Shown piece after piece: positions 20,501 to 31,879 of a stretch of DNA of 64,000 nt. Every line of letters begins with the position of its first letter. The first letter of the stretch is position 1. The DNA comes from Molanna angustata (taxonomy: Eukaryota > Arthropoda > Insecta > Trichoptera > Molannidae), in contig OY754984.1 in the NCBI GenBank assembly GCA_963576475.1, forward strand, positions 16,063,775 to 16,127,774. Reading direction: 5' to 3'. The translations under genes were made by a program, and so were the position numbers. Below the pieces are notes generated by a model. It was not told where the DNA came from. It saw only the letters and a program-made list of their open reading frames with translations, and did not search any database.

Positions 20501-20640
20501 TAAATGCAATTAACTTGGCATCGATAATTCCACAAATCCAGGTTGCAATATATGAACCTGGTACATTTGGCTCGAGAGTCAGAAATTAACCAACATGTCT
20601 CTGATTCCACTAGGGCAGACTTATATAAGTCGGTAGTACT
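20459..20640 (+). repeat. compound repeat S, copy 2 (uninterrupted)
   Basis: Contains AACTTGGCATCGATAATTCC, ATATGAACCTGGTACATTTG and CTGATTCCACTAGGGC, aligning with 18,016-18,440 but without the LINE insertion and without the 42-bp tandem expansion. Confidence 0.75.
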
Positions 20641-21165
20641 TGTACTTCTTTCCTTATTGATCTGGCACCTGGGAGTGGTTCTTATAAGGTGTTCACATCC
20701 GGTTATTCAAACCTTTCCGAAAGCAAACCATTCTTAACCACTGTGTTGAACAAACAATGGTATTAAAGTGTATTTAAAAAAAATGTAATGACTTTACGAA
20801 CAATCTCAATATATTGGCATCAAAATTCAATTGTTATTCAGTTTGGGCTGAATCAAACAGCATCTACGTATAAATGATACGATGATAGTGCAATGGTGAA
20901 ATGTCAATTGGGTTGTTTTGTATTCATAATGTCATTTTATGTATTGCATTCGGTGAATACGCGGTGTGATATCTGGATGTCACGCCAGTTCCACATTGAA
21001 AATGGTGTAATTAACATAAAATTACTTTACCGATGAATACCTCTCAATCAATGCTAATTGAAATACAGACCACGAGTCAATATAACAATGGACTCAATGC
21101 CCAAACTTTCACATGAATTTACAGTATATCTTTTTATGAAAAACATTTTTTTTTAAATTTTATAA
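20640..21165. other. no gene seen
   Basis: No repeat or open frame recognised. Confidence 0.4.
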
Positions 21166-21169
21166 TAAT

Positions 21170-21700
21170 ATACATACATACCATCACGCCATGTCCCTCG
21201 CGGGGTAGGCAGTGATAACCGAACGCCACATTTTCTATCCTGGCACGCATCCTTCGTCTTGTCCACATTCATACATTTCAACATTTTCGTGTTTCAGAAT
21301 ATCGTTCACATGGTCGTGCCATCCCTTTCTCGGGCGTCCGCGACCTCTCATTCCATTACTGTCCGCACTGTATATTTTCTTCGTCAGGCGTTCCTCATTC
21401 CTTCTCCCCGTGTGACAAAACTTCACTTTCATACTAGTAATGACATATTTCTTTATCTTATATTCTTTCCTTATGTCCTCATTTCTTACCCTGTCATACA
21501 TAGTTCTATTTCAATTTTTTCTTAACGATCTCATTTCAACTGTATTTATTCTGCTTTCATGCGTCTTCTGCCATGTCCAGGTTTTACTTGCATACGTCAA
21601 GGTTGGCATCCTTTGATATGTTGCGATCATTCATAATTGGTCTAAGTGCTCCATTCACTCTGTTTCCTACCATAACTATTCTTTCGATCATTACAACAGG
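21170..21700 (-). pseudogene. LINE family B 3' part
   Basis: Minus frame at 21,235-21,501 reads YDRVRNEDIRKEYKIKKYVI, then RRNEERLTKKIY, then GMRGRGRPRKGWHDHVNDIL: the family B C-terminus, more complete than the 13.9-kb copy. Upstream residues ESRINTVEM (21,530-21,560) and YASKTWTWQKT-like (about 21,570-21,600) continue the RT connector with frame breaks. The 3' end at 21,175 has the CATCACGCCATGTCCCT signature. Confidence 0.8.
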
Positions 21701-21751
21701 CAAAATAACATCTCACATACTACATTTTAAGGTGAGATCCGGACCTAAGAC

Positions 21752-21949
21752 CTAGTTACTCCAGTAGGCGGTGACGGATATCGTATCGTCGTTCACTGTT
21801 ATTAGGTGACTTGTGCTGCATGTCGTCTTCATTCGTGGGCATATTAAGTGATGGGCGTCATCCTGCTTCTCATCGCAATCGCAGCACGTATCATCCCCCT
21901 CCAGGAATCCCCACCTCTGCCGGTTTTTATTACATCTAGTCACCCCCAC
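21752..21949 (-). pseudogene. non-LTR C-terminal cysteine motif (type K)
   Basis: Minus frame reads GVTRCNKNRQRWGFLE then CCDCDEKQDDAHHLICPRM: C-x-C-x(7)-H-x-L-x-C-P as at 6.8 and 33.8 kb. Confidence 0.6.
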
Positions 21950-21967
21950 TCTCAGTCTGTTGAGGGC

Positions 21968-22095
21968 CTTTTGATAATAATCGTCTCAAAGATCCAGACT
22001 GCAAACACAATAAAAAATTATGTCTTCATCGCTAATTTGGACCCTTAGCCCAAATCAGAAGTCAGAAATCTAACTAACTGAGCCATGATACTAGG
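21968..22095 (-). mobile_element. SINE family B, copy
   Basis: Complement reads ATGGCTCAGTTAGTTAGATT, then the body TTTGCAGTCTGGATC; A box kept, B box decayed. Confidence 0.6.
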
Positions 22096-22202
22096 CATCT
22101 TCTCCGTTGTACTTAATTTTGCGTTACTGGATCAACTTCTTGTATATCTCTTGCGTTTCTTGTTTTCTCAGTATTCCTAGTATGCTCTGCATGATCTTCA
22201 TA

Positions 22203-22450
22203 CCTTATTTATTTATTTTAAATACCACTATAAAAGTTTAATTTAACATTGGATAATCGGCAATTAGGATTTGGGTCAATTATACGCTTCCGGGTCAATT
22301 ATACTCTTAGCAATCTCCCCACGAAAATATTAATTCTGATCTTAAAAAGACGCAGGTGGAAACACAGAATTCGGAAGGTCGTTCCACAGACGAGCTGCTG
22401 TGTAACTAAAAGTGCTATAATCTCACCGATATTAGTCAGTGTTATTAATG
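22203..22450 (-). pseudogene. non-LTR RT C-terminus (AARLWNDLP) with 3' tail
   Basis: The complement of 22,340-22,420 reads YSTFSYTAARLWNDLP then NSVFPPASF and stop: the A-x-x-L-W-N-x-L-P-x-x-V terminus shared by CR1/Jockey-type ORF2 proteins. A UTR follows to an (AAATA)n tail at about 22,205-22,220. Upstream frame has stops. Confidence 0.75.
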
Positions 22451-22479
22451 ATAAGCGGGCTGTAGTGGGGTCAGCAGAA

Positions 22480-22640
22480 AGCAGCTTTCCTGGAAACATT
22501 CGGGAATGGACCGGAATGAGACGGGTGGAGCACCTGTTCCGCACCGCACGAGACGAAGAGACAAAAAAAATTCTTCCAAGTGATCGTCAACGTCGGGGAA
22601 ACCCAACAGGACAAACGAAGAAGCAGAAGATTAAAAACCA
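22480..22640 (+). pseudogene. RTE-like 3' end fragment
   Basis: Plus frame reads REWTGMRRVEHLFRTARDEE then Q-R-R-G-N-P-T-G-Q-T-K-K and a purine-rich (GAAGAAG-like) tail, the ending style of RTE family ORF2. Lies back to back with the minus copy to its left. Confidence 0.5.
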
Positions 22641-22689
22641 GAATATCGTATAAAATATAAAGAAAAAGATTTTGGAAGACCTGTTCTGG

Positions 22690-22908
22690 AGGGCAAGTCT
22701 GGTCCGACCGGCGGAATCAAAACCCTAGTGATTACCCATATCATGGATATAATAAATTATCATATGGAGTTCTATGACATCTAAAGATATTATAGAATAA
22801 AGATATTACGACATCTAAAGATATTATAGAATTCCATATAATAATTATCTTCATGATATGGGTAATCGTGAGGGTTTTGATTTCGTCGGTTGGATCAGAC
22901 TTGCCCAC
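22690..22908. mobile_element. MITE family M, copy 1
   Basis: Ends GGGCAAGTCTGGTCCGACC and complement; inner arms carry GATTACCCATATCATGG and its inverse. The centre holds an internal direct duplication of GACATCTAAAGATATTATAG. Same family as 53,295-53,431. Confidence 0.8.
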
Positions 22909-22965
22909 CAGATCTTTAGTTCAATTATTTTTAAAGGCGTTAAAAATATTACCAAAGAACCTAAT

Positions 22966-23021
22966 TGTTAGGTTAGGTTAGTTAATAATATTCCAAAGTG
23001 CTAGGTTAGGTTAGGCTAGGT
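22966..23021 (+). repeat. short GGTTAG-type repeat
   Basis: Two clusters of (GGTTAG)n-like sequence, 2-3 units each. Common scattered in insect genomes and too short to be a telomere. Confidence 0.6.
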
Positions 23022-23039
23022 AAAAACAGTTTTTTTCTA

Positions 23040-23450
23040 CCCATCTGACCATCAAACCAAATGTCCAGCAATAGATATAGAGACACCAGCATCTGTTCAA
23101 TTAACGTATTAAATATTAAACAAAATTTTGAAATGATAAGTTGACGTGTAAAGTAAAGCAACACAATATGATGGACGATGTCGAGTGGTGAAGTGTTTCA
23201 ATAAAGGTCAAAGATCGTCCGGGAGTAAATAATAGAATCGAATTAATTCGGGTTCATGAGTTAACCTGAATTAGGTCCAATCTTGTCACGTTCTTGTTAA
23301 CTCGATTAATTCCACGCCCAGCCTAATAATTGCCCCTTCATTTCGTTTCAACATCTTTTTGGCAAATCGAAAATAACTGGTTTCGTTGTGTGACCCCAGT
23401 TTTGAATAAATCAATATTAATCACGCAAAGTTTCGCGGACCCACAGGCTA
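23040..23450. other. no gene seen
   Basis: No repeat or open frame recognised. Confidence 0.4.
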
Positions 23451-23454
23451 GTAT

Positions 23455-23940
23455 AATCCATACCATCACCTCATTTCCCTATTAGGGGTAGGTAGAGAGA
23501 ACCGAAACTCCTCTCTCCTGACAAACATTTCTCGCCTGATTTACGTCTTCTGTTATTCTTATTTCTAACGTTTCCATCTTTCAAAATTCCACTTACGTGA
23601 TCGTGCTAACATTTCCTTGGCCGACCTCTTCTTTTCGTTCCTCTTTTATCAGCCTAATATCCTTTTTTTGTCAGACGGTCATCACTTATCCTTTCGATGT
23701 TGCTGAACCACCTTAGGGCGTTTATTTTCATTTTACTTATGATATCTCTTTCAATCATACATTCTCGTCTAATATCCTCATTTCTTATTATATCATACAT
23801 CGTTTTACCACACATTCATCTTAGTGGCCCCATTTCAACCGCGTTAATTCTATTTTCATGCGTGCGTTTTCTGTCATGTCCATGTCTCACTAGCATACAT
23901 AATAGTCGGTACGATGATGTCATTGTGTTTCGCGAGCTTT
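23455..23940 (-). pseudogene. LINE family B 3' part, decayed
   Basis: Plus-strand blocks CCATACCATCACCTCATTTC (3' end), GTGATCGTGC (C-terminal W-H-x-H-V region) and CCATTTCAACCGCGTTAATT (the complement of the I-N-A-V-E-M region) occur in family order. Frames are broken throughout. Confidence 0.7.
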
Positions 23941-23954
23941 GCTTGCCTTGAAAT

Positions 23955-24010
23955 AGGCTAGTACTTCTCAGCCATATCTCCACTGCTGGATGTAGGCCTC
24001 TTCTAAAAGC
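23955..24010 (-). mobile_element. RTE tail fragment
   Basis: TCTCCACTGCTGGATGTAGG CCTC is the complement of the EEAxxQ-type C-terminal block also seen at 16.5 and 35.6 kb (written here in two pieces). Only ~50 bp. Confidence 0.45.
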
Positions 24011-24023
24011 TAGTACTAGTAAT

Positions 24024-25047
24024 ACTAGTTGCATGTAACACATGAGATCCAACTGTCGACAGCGATAGTATGTATAGTTGAAGAATAAGTACCAAACCCA
24101 TAAATACAAATTATTTATAATTTTATGATATTTAGTTTTCTATACAACACATGTACCTAGGTAGTCAAGATAGGATAATATGGAGGTCAGTCTTTTTTTC
24201 CTACCCGGAATATGAAAACAGCATGATGGTATATGTATATTGTATGTTTAGAGATGAAGTATCAAACTATTAAGTCTTCTTTGATATTGTGTATAGGTGA
24301 CTACCATACAAATTGTATGAAGCGATGTCGTCACTAAATTCAATTTTTATAAAAATTGTTAAAAAAAATTTGAGATGTACTGCTACAATGTTAATATTTT
24401 TTATATAAAATTAAATTATCTAGTTGGGGTGTTTCGGCTTTTTTCGATATTTTAAAAATAAATGGAAATATAGGCAGTTAAACTCATAAATTTATCATAA
24501 AAAAAATACTTTTCTTAATAAAAAATGTTTGAGAAACTCTGGAATTTTTTTGAAAAAACCAATTTGAGATTTTGTATTTGTCTATGTTTATACCAATTTT
24601 CAGCGTTCTAGCTTTTATGGTTTCTGAGATATAGGGAAAAATAAAATAAAAATTCAAAAGTTGATAACCCCTGACTGAAACAAAAATTCAAAATTCCGAG
24701 TATAAAAGTTTTGTAGGCCTGTAACTCTTTATATATTCTGAAATTTTAGGCTCTGTTAATTGAGTGGATCAAAAGTTATAAGGGGGGGGGGGGACACACA
24801 CAGACACACAGACACACACACACACACACACACACAGAGACACACGAAATGTTCTACTCCGAATTCTGAGTAAATCCGTGTATGGAACATATATGCTGCG
24901 AAGCCTCTAAGTTGGTGTTTTTTGACTTCAAAGTTGGAAAAGCCGTGAAAAAAGTAGACCTCTCCATACAATTCTCGCGTATTCTGGCTTGATACATTGT
25001 CGATATGTTAAGAGAACAAAGTTCTCCTGAACAAATCGACAGTTGGA
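24024..25047 (+). mobile_element. Helentron-like non-autonomous element, copy B
   Basis: CCAACTGTCGA at 24,049-24,059 and TCGACAGTTGG at 25,036-25,046. The G run and CA microsatellite sit at about 24,781-24,845. The terminal palindrome (GTCGATATGTT ... AACAAATCGAC) ends at 25,040. The 3' third differs from copy A (GACTTCAAAGTTGG segment), defining a second subfamily that also matches copy F. Confidence 0.7.
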
Positions 25048-25158
25048 TAAAATATGTATAAGGGAATGCAAAGCAGTCCTTTTCCATTTTTTAATTTTTT
25101 ATTTATTTAGAAAACAAACTGAATACAATCTTATATGTAAAGAATATAAAATCATAAT

Positions 25159-25546
25159 ACCCCCTATTTAGTCACTATTGTAACTAAAATAAGAACATAC
25201 TAAAATTGTAGATTTTAGATTTACGGTCTTATTTCAGCGTTATAAAATATCAACTTGGACTAAATGGAATAGGAACGTACCTATTTTGGCTGGAACGTTC
25301 TTAAAAAGTTACTGCATTAGACGTATTTTGAATAGTTATGAAATGATGAAAATTTCATAATTTTCATAATTATTCATGATACGTCTGATTCAGTAACTTT
25401 GTAAGAACGTTCCGGCCAAAATAGGTACGTTCCTATTCCATTTAGTTCAAGTTGATATTTTATAACGCTGAAATAAGACCGTAAATCTAAAATCTACAAT
25501 TTTAGAGCGTTCCTAATTTAGTTCCAATAGTTACTGAATACGGGGT
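25159..25546. mobile_element. 388-bp near-perfect palindrome (foldback MITE)
   Basis: Left arm 25,159-25,345, right arm 25,365-25,546; the 20-40 bp centre is AT-rich. Shared arm blocks: GGAATAGGAACGTACCTATT, GATTTTAGATTTACGGTC. Ends ACCCCCTATT and complement; AAT flanks both sides as a possible 3-bp duplication. Confidence 0.85.
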
Positions 25547-25619
25547 AATGTTAAAAGTAGGTATGATTAGTTAATGTATCCCAATAATATATTTTCACAC
25601 AAGATATCAGACAAATATA

Positions 25620-26100
25620 GTTTTCATGAGACAAATCAAAGAGAACTCATTGGCATTTAATAAAGCAGTATTTGTGTGTTTTATAGATTTGACTAAAGCA
25701 TTAGAAAAGGTTCTGCTGGACGATGTCATTGATATGCCGAGGGATCATGACGTTCCTTAATCAGTGGTCAGAGCTATTTGTAATATGAACAAAAATGGGA
25801 AAACAAGAATTAAGGTTAATGGAGATCTCAAAACAAAGATATCTACTACAGCTGGTATCAGAACAGGAGACAGTCTCAGCTTTCCTTTTTAATCTCACAA
25901 TGGACTAAATAACACAAGAAGTGACTTCTTTGGGTTAAGGTTTTTGAATGGGTTATAAGATTTTTAATATGGAGCGTTATGCTTATGACGGTACAATTTA
26001 AGCAGAAAATGAAGATGACCTGCAGAGAATGCTTTATAAATTTCATCTTGCATCTTTTAATATTTTCAAGTGCCTGAAAATATTTAGAGTCGCTTAGATG
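25620..26100 (+). pseudogene. RTE-like reverse transcriptase, active-site region, decayed
   Basis: Translation of the plus strand in shifting frames gives FNKAVFVCFIDLTKALEKV (motif A, FIDLTKAFD-type), then RIKVNGDLKTKISTTAGIRT and GDSLSFPF (motif B, GIRQGDSLSP-type), then YAYDGTI (degenerate YADD box at about 25,980) and AENEDDLQRML. Order and spacing match RTE-like reverse transcriptase. The catalytic Asp pair is mutated and several stops are present. Confidence 0.8.
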
Positions 26101-26339
26101 AAAAATAATATTTTAAAACAACCAGCAGGTTATGCGATTTACATATGTAATTAGGTGTAGTTTTGTGGTGCTGGAAGCGAATGCTGCGCATCTCATGAAC
26201 AGCCAAGAGAACGAATATGTCCATTCTCTATTAATTAATTTCCCAATGAGTGTACTCATCTTACATATCAAAGGTGATGTGCAGAAAAACGACTAGTGAT
26301 TAAATTTGTTTATTTGAAATAATTACCGTTAAATGATAA

Positions 26340-26640
26340 AATTCAAAGAAGGGCATGGTAAAAAGAGATGTGTCGAATATATGTCACATCAGACTTAAGA
26401 CACTGCTTTTTTAACAGTAATCTCCACATATATGGGATAGCCCTTCGTGTGCTTGTGGAGAGGAAGTCGAAACTCTGGACATGATTTGTATTATTCATTT
26501 TATACTCTTATTTCTATCAATATGTCACATCTGATGTCATTAAATAACCTAAATATATACTTTACATATCAAAATTACTTCGCCTTAATGGTTTCGACTT
26601 ACAATCGAATGACCACTATCAAAATAATTTAAAAACAATT
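26340..26640 (+). pseudogene. I/Jockey-like retroelement C-terminus after RNase H
   Basis: One frame reads DSPSCACGEEVETLDMI (26,430-26,480), the S-P-x-C-x-C-G-x-x-E-T-x-x-H cysteine motif found downstream of RNase H in I/Jockey-type elements; the His is replaced. It continues with SLNNLNIYFTYQNYF-like text near 26,540. Frameshifted. Confidence 0.6.
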
Positions 26641-26865
26641 TCAAACGGGCAGATATAATTCATATGATAAGGTGGAATGCCATGTAAACTAAATAAGAAG
26701 AAGAGTAGCCACGAGGTATGATTTGCGTTAAAATGCACCATTTCATATTAAGAATCAACGTCATTATGAAAATCCTAGGATACTAGATACTACTGTTGAT
26801 ATAGGGGAGAGGTGCAGAGTGTGTATGAAAAGCCAGTTTTTTCCATTAACTTTTGAAACTAATAT

Positions 26866-27665
26866 TTTATTTATTTATATAATTTATGTACATGTGTACA
26901 AAGGCAGGTTTATTGCTATAAGGCAATTACTTCCAACCAACCCGAGCAACGTGAAGTCTCTAAGTTAAATTGATACAATACTAATTTATTGAGAAATAAA
27001 TTGATAAAAAAATGACATAAGAGAGTTAGAAATATAAAAAAATACAAAGAGAAAAAAAAAATGAAAAGAGAGTTTAAAAAAAAAGAATAATAAAAATAAC
27101 ACTGATCATAGCAATGAGGAAAAGGAGGTTACGGAAGGATATAGAAGGAATTCAGGAACTATTTGACAAATAAACCTTTAAATATTTGAATGGATTGAGA
27201 TGACGTTACTTCATCACTTAGGCCATTCCATAGACTAGCTGATTGTACTTGAAAAGAGAAGCTGAAAACTTCTGTATTGTAAATGGGGATAGCTATTGTA
27301 GTACGTTCAGCAGATCGAAGAGATAGGCCGTGACTTGACAAGAAAACGACGTTATTTTTTAAATATTGTGGTGAGTAGGGATCATAAATAGTCTTATAAA
27401 GTAATGACAGTATGTGAATGTTACGACGATCTCGTATCTTTGGCCAACGAAGTATATTTCTACAAGTCGAAACATGATCATATTTTTTAAGATTGTAAAT
27501 TAACCGTATACAGACATTCTGTAATCGTTCCAGTTTATTTAATAATTCTTCATTGGCATCCAGATCCAAAATGAAAAACATAGAAGACACATAGTTCACA
27601 TAATACAGATCAACCATGTCCAAAATGTTTGCCATAGTTTCGTTGAAATAATCTATATTTACCAA
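26866..27665 (-). pseudogene. LINE family A, best copy (RT C-terminus plus 3' UTR)
   Basis: A 168-codon minus frame: LLNKLERLQNVCIRLIYNLK, then RWPKIRDRRNIHILSLLYKT, then RSAERTTIAIP, then SASLWNGLSDEVTSS and FKGLFVK-stop. This is the L-x-x-x-Q-x-x-C-x-R ... R-R-x-x-H-x-x-x-L-L-Y-K ... L-W-N-x-L C-terminus of CR1/Jockey-type ORF2, lacking the FADD box, so a 5'-truncated copy. UTR and (TAAA)-type tail run to 26,866. Relatives: 800, 13,600, 32,770, 52,740 (all minus) and 41,350 (plus). Confidence 0.85.
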
Positions 27666-28035
27666 ATCGTGCCTAAATCATACAATTAAGAATTAATTGT
27701 TTCTGTCTCATAGCAATAAAGATACGGTTCAACTTGTCTTCTATAATAAGATTGACGTGAGAGTACCTGTTTATGTTGTCATTATTCAAACCGCCCTTTA
27801 GGGGGTTGTCCGTTGATGCATTAAGTACAAGTGGCTGGATTATTTAGGAAAGGCAAACTGGTTGGATTTATTTATAATTCAACCATTCCCGTATAATCAT
27901 TAAGAGAGATTTACTTATTCTTGCAAACAGATCCTCAAAGTAATTGATTGCGGGTAGAGTATTATTCAACTGTTGTGCTGTATTGTCTAAATATAAAACG
28001 AAAAAATAAATTTCAATTAATATCGCTTATTTTAA
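27666..28035. other. no gene seen
   Basis: No recognisable repeat or frame. Confidence 0.4.
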
Positions 28036-28259
28036 CCACATCATAATTTATTTGTTTATTTATTTTATTTTATTTATTGTCAACAGCTTTGTACATACAT
28101 ATTGATCTTTGATAAATTGTTAATTTTAATCCTTAAAATATGATGGGCCAAAATCTTTTTTTTTTTTGTTTCTGTTCAATTTTTCCTTCTTTTTTTTTGC
28201 TTTATCTTTTTAATTCAACTTTTGTTATCTTTTTGTTCTCCTACATATGTTTATGTGTA

Positions 28260-28878
<619 letters not shown>

Positions 28879-28879
28879 T

Positions 28880-29310
28880 GACAATAGAGACAACAATTAA
28901 AATGAGCCAATTATAGACAAACATAATTTCAAATTATAATAACGCTGAAAGGGTACATAAATGAATACATTGTTTGAAACCGACTCGCCAATGCAGATCC
29001 CGTGCAATACAAATATACGCAAATAATTTCAGTATTTCGATAAGTACCTGAACCCACGAAATAATCACGCGTATACCCGTAGGTAGGTTTATAAGTATTA
29101 AATACACAGTCAATTTCATATTAACTAAGCAGTGCAATTGTTCTATCTCCATTGAATATATTCTTTATAATGAATGAATTAATTATATCTACAATATATG
29201 TAAGTATACAAATAAAACATAGTCCGGTTAGTTACACCATTTATAACTCAAGAACAGCTGGACCAATTAATATATTTTTCATTTTTTTAAAAGAATGCAT
29301 ATATCCTTGA
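28880..29310. other. no gene seen
   Basis: No recognisable repeat or coding frame. Confidence 0.4.
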
Positions 29311-29312
29311 AT

Positions 29313-29450
29313 ATAAACAAGTAAAAATATCCTCATACATTCCCTAAATTAAGCATACGCTTGTGGTGGATGAAATCGGTCGTGGCAGGATTCGAACTCG
29401 CGACCACAGGATTACTAACCCAGCGCGTTAACCGCTCTGCCACCACCCAT
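29313..29450 (-). mobile_element. SINE family A, copy
   Basis: Complement carries TGGCAGAGCGGTTAACGCGC and GAGTTCGAATCCTGCC (B box near consensus) and the family body. Confidence 0.85.
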
Positions 29451-29674
29451 ATTGTAATTGAAATGATCTTTTATTTATTGGATTAGTCTCGGCCCCGAAT
29501 AGCAGAATAACTATTAAAATATCGGAAAACTTAGCATACAAAAAAGACATCGGAAAAATTCACGTAAATTTTTTAAATAAATTGAAACGCACCTGAACGC
29601 GAGAGTGAAAGTGTGGATATTTGAATTTTAAATTTCCTTTTATATATTATTATTATTTTTATATCCAAATAAAC

Positions 29675-29895
29675 TCGGCCTTCGTGGCTCAGTTGGTTGG
29701 GTATCTGACTACTGATCCAAAGGTCCCGGGTTCGATTCCCGGTGGAGACACAGTTTTTAATTGTGTTTTCAGTCTGGAACTGTGAGACGATTAATATCGT
29801 AAGTCTCCAGAATGTGGCAACTTGTTATTGGGTGCGTGTTAAATTAATATTTGACATAGTACCTGTTAGTTGCCCGAAAAATAATATATAAATAA
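29675..29895 (+). mobile_element. SINE family B, best copy
   Basis: Intact boxes: A TGGCTCAGTTGG and B GGTTCGATTCC (29,729-29,739). Body with TTTTCAGTCTGGAACTGTG and an AT-rich tail (ATATATAAATAAA). Confidence 0.88.
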
Positions 29896-30104
29896 ACTAT
29901 CCAAATAAACTAAACTTAATATTTTTTTGAAATAATTTTATTGCGTTAATAATTTTGCAATTTTCACGAGGATGCGCTTTGATAAACGCTACCAATCCCA
30001 GGTTTCAGACTTATCTTTTTATACCTATATCATATAAAAAAATAAAATGTAAAAACTGCTTTTAAAAAAAGATTAATCGAAAACGTTGCTTGCTATCTTT
30101 CGGA

Positions 30105-30215
30105 CTAGTTTGTAAAAAATGAAAACAACTTTATTGAGATGTAAAAAAATTTCATTGACTCCCGACCGGGAAAAAATCCAATGTTTGCGTATGTGCAAAT
30201 ATAAAAATATTTTTT
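30105..30215 (-). repeat. repeat family Z, partial
   Basis: Shares ACTCCCGACCGGGAAAAAAT-type block and CCAATGTTTGCGTATGTGCA with 8.8 and 63.8 kb. Confidence 0.65.
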
Positions 30216-30276
30216 TGTAATACTTTTTTTTTGTTTTCTTTCTCGGAAAACTATTAAGACGAACCCAATAATTATA

Positions 30277-30400
30277 AGTTGCCACATTTTGGAGACGTAC
30301 GATATTTACCGTCTCACAGATACAGATCGGCAACACAATAAATGTGAATCGAACCCGGGACCTTTGGATCAGCAGTCAGATTTCTAATCAACATAAGTCA
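30277..30400 (-). mobile_element. SINE family B, copy
   Basis: Complement has GGTCCCGGGTTCGATTC (B box) and the family body; the A box is degraded at the 30,390 end. Confidence 0.7.
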
Positions 30401-30760
30401 GATATTATGTTGAACGAAACATTTTGTAAATCAAGAGTTTTAGCAGATAAATTAGCAGATAAACAAAACTCTTATTTTTTTATTTTGTTATAATATAAAC
30501 ATGGATAAGTACAAAAATAAAAATAATTACAGTTTATTTCAAATAAGTTCTTTCCCAATAAAGTTAAAAACTTTTGTTTGGGGCCGGAGTAAATTTACTC
30601 AGATTTTACAAATTTATATTTTAATTATTATAGTAACATACATATATTATATACGTACATACTTACATAGGTACTAGAGAATTATTTAATAAATTGTTAA
30701 TTAACTTTAACTTTTTTCAAACAATTTTTGTGAAGAAAAACTTTTTTTTTTCACAAAAAA
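30401..30760. other. no gene seen
   Basis: AT-rich spacer. Confidence 0.4.
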
Positions 30761-30763
30761 TGT

Positions 30764-30930
30764 TAATGTCCTTGTTATACAAGTAAGTACATATACATCT
30801 TCCTACGTTCCCTAAAATAAAGCATAAATGCTTGTGCTATAGGTGAACGAAATCGGTCGAGGCAGGATTCGAACTCGCGACCACTGGATTACTAGCCCAG
30901 CGCGCTAACCGCTCTGCCATGGACCCATCT
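30764..30930 (-). mobile_element. SINE family A, full-length copy
   Basis: Complement of the plus strand gives the head (AGATGGGTCCATGGCAGAGC), GCGGTTAGCGCGCTGGGC, B box GAGTTCGAATCC, body and the (ATGTCCTTGTT complement) 3' end. Close to the 57-kb copy, so probably recent. Confidence 0.88.
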
Positions 30931-30944
30931 AGAACGATCCATAT

Positions 30945-31393
30945 TTTTATGTGTTAAACTGCCTAACTTTCCAAAGTTTTCAAAAATACCGAAACACCCC
31001 TATAGATTAATTTTCTATAAAAAATATAAATATTGTATTAGCACATCTCAAACTTTTTTTAACAATTTTTATAAAAAATGAATTAAGTGACGACATCGTT
31101 TCATACAATTTGTAAGGTATGCTACACTACACAATATCTCATTCAATAGTTTGATACCTAATTAATCTAAAAACGTACATCATGCTGTTTACATATTCTG
31201 GATAGGAAAAACAGACTGACCTCCATACTATCCTATCCTGACATACATACATACATGTTTTAAATAGAAAACAAAATATTTTAAAATATTTATTAATTTG
31301 TTTATGTGTTTATAGTTTGGTACGTATTCTTCAATTATGCATACTATCGCCATCGGCAGTTGGATCTCATGTGTTTCATGTAACTAGTTAATA
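30945..31393 (-). mobile_element. Helentron-like element, copy D (5' half)
   Basis: Inverse of the left half of copy A/B: TGACCTCCATACTATCCTAT, CGACATCGTTTCATAC and, at the end, CAGTTGGATCTCATGTG. Truncated next to the SINE at 30,764-30,930. Confidence 0.7.
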
Positions 31394-31449
31394 TTATCAA
31401 TTACCGCACACTAACGCATCACAATTCTGCTTCAAACAGAATTCAGAGG

Positions 31450-31850
31450 TTAAGTAATGAATATGCTAACGATATGGATCTGTTTATGGGCAATTTAATA
31501 ACCACAGGAATACCCTCCGTATATTAGATTCCACTGATCGTGTTTCGTTTTATTTTTCGTTATATTAATATTTAATACTTTTATATTTATTTGTTCTTTT
31601 ATACCTTCATTTGTTGTTCTGATTATTATTTTGGTTAAATTTTCTTTGTATGTATTTTATATGTATTTTTTTTTATTTTGTATAAGTTTTTCTATATATT
31701 TCTTTTTGCTTTATTTTCATTAGTTATATATTGGATATGTTTGTTTTTTATGTATTTTCACACATAATATACCTAATGTATTTTGTATCTTTTGTGAATA
31801 CTTCATGTAAATGGCAAACGCCGTAAATAAAATAAAATAAATAAATTATA
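31450..31850 (+). mobile_element. LINE 3' UTR with (AATAA)n tail
   Basis: T-rich UTR-like sequence ending GCAAACGCCGTAAATAAAAT and (AATAA)n at about 31,830-31,850. No coding part attached; assigned from form. Confidence 0.4.
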
Positions 31851-31879
31851 TTATATTATCATTCTCGATTTGGTGTACA

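Noticed and set aside
22249..22653. 134-codon plus-strand frame as one protein
   Set aside because: Its left half is antisense to a retrotransposon C-terminus and its right half is the tail of another; only the two relics are supported.
22966..23021. Telomeric (TTAGG)n tract
   Set aside because: Only 2-3 units per cluster, GGTTAG form; common dispersed motif in insects.
24756..24971. Cysteine-rich minus frame
   Set aside because: Generated by the CA microsatellite inside Helentron-like copy B.
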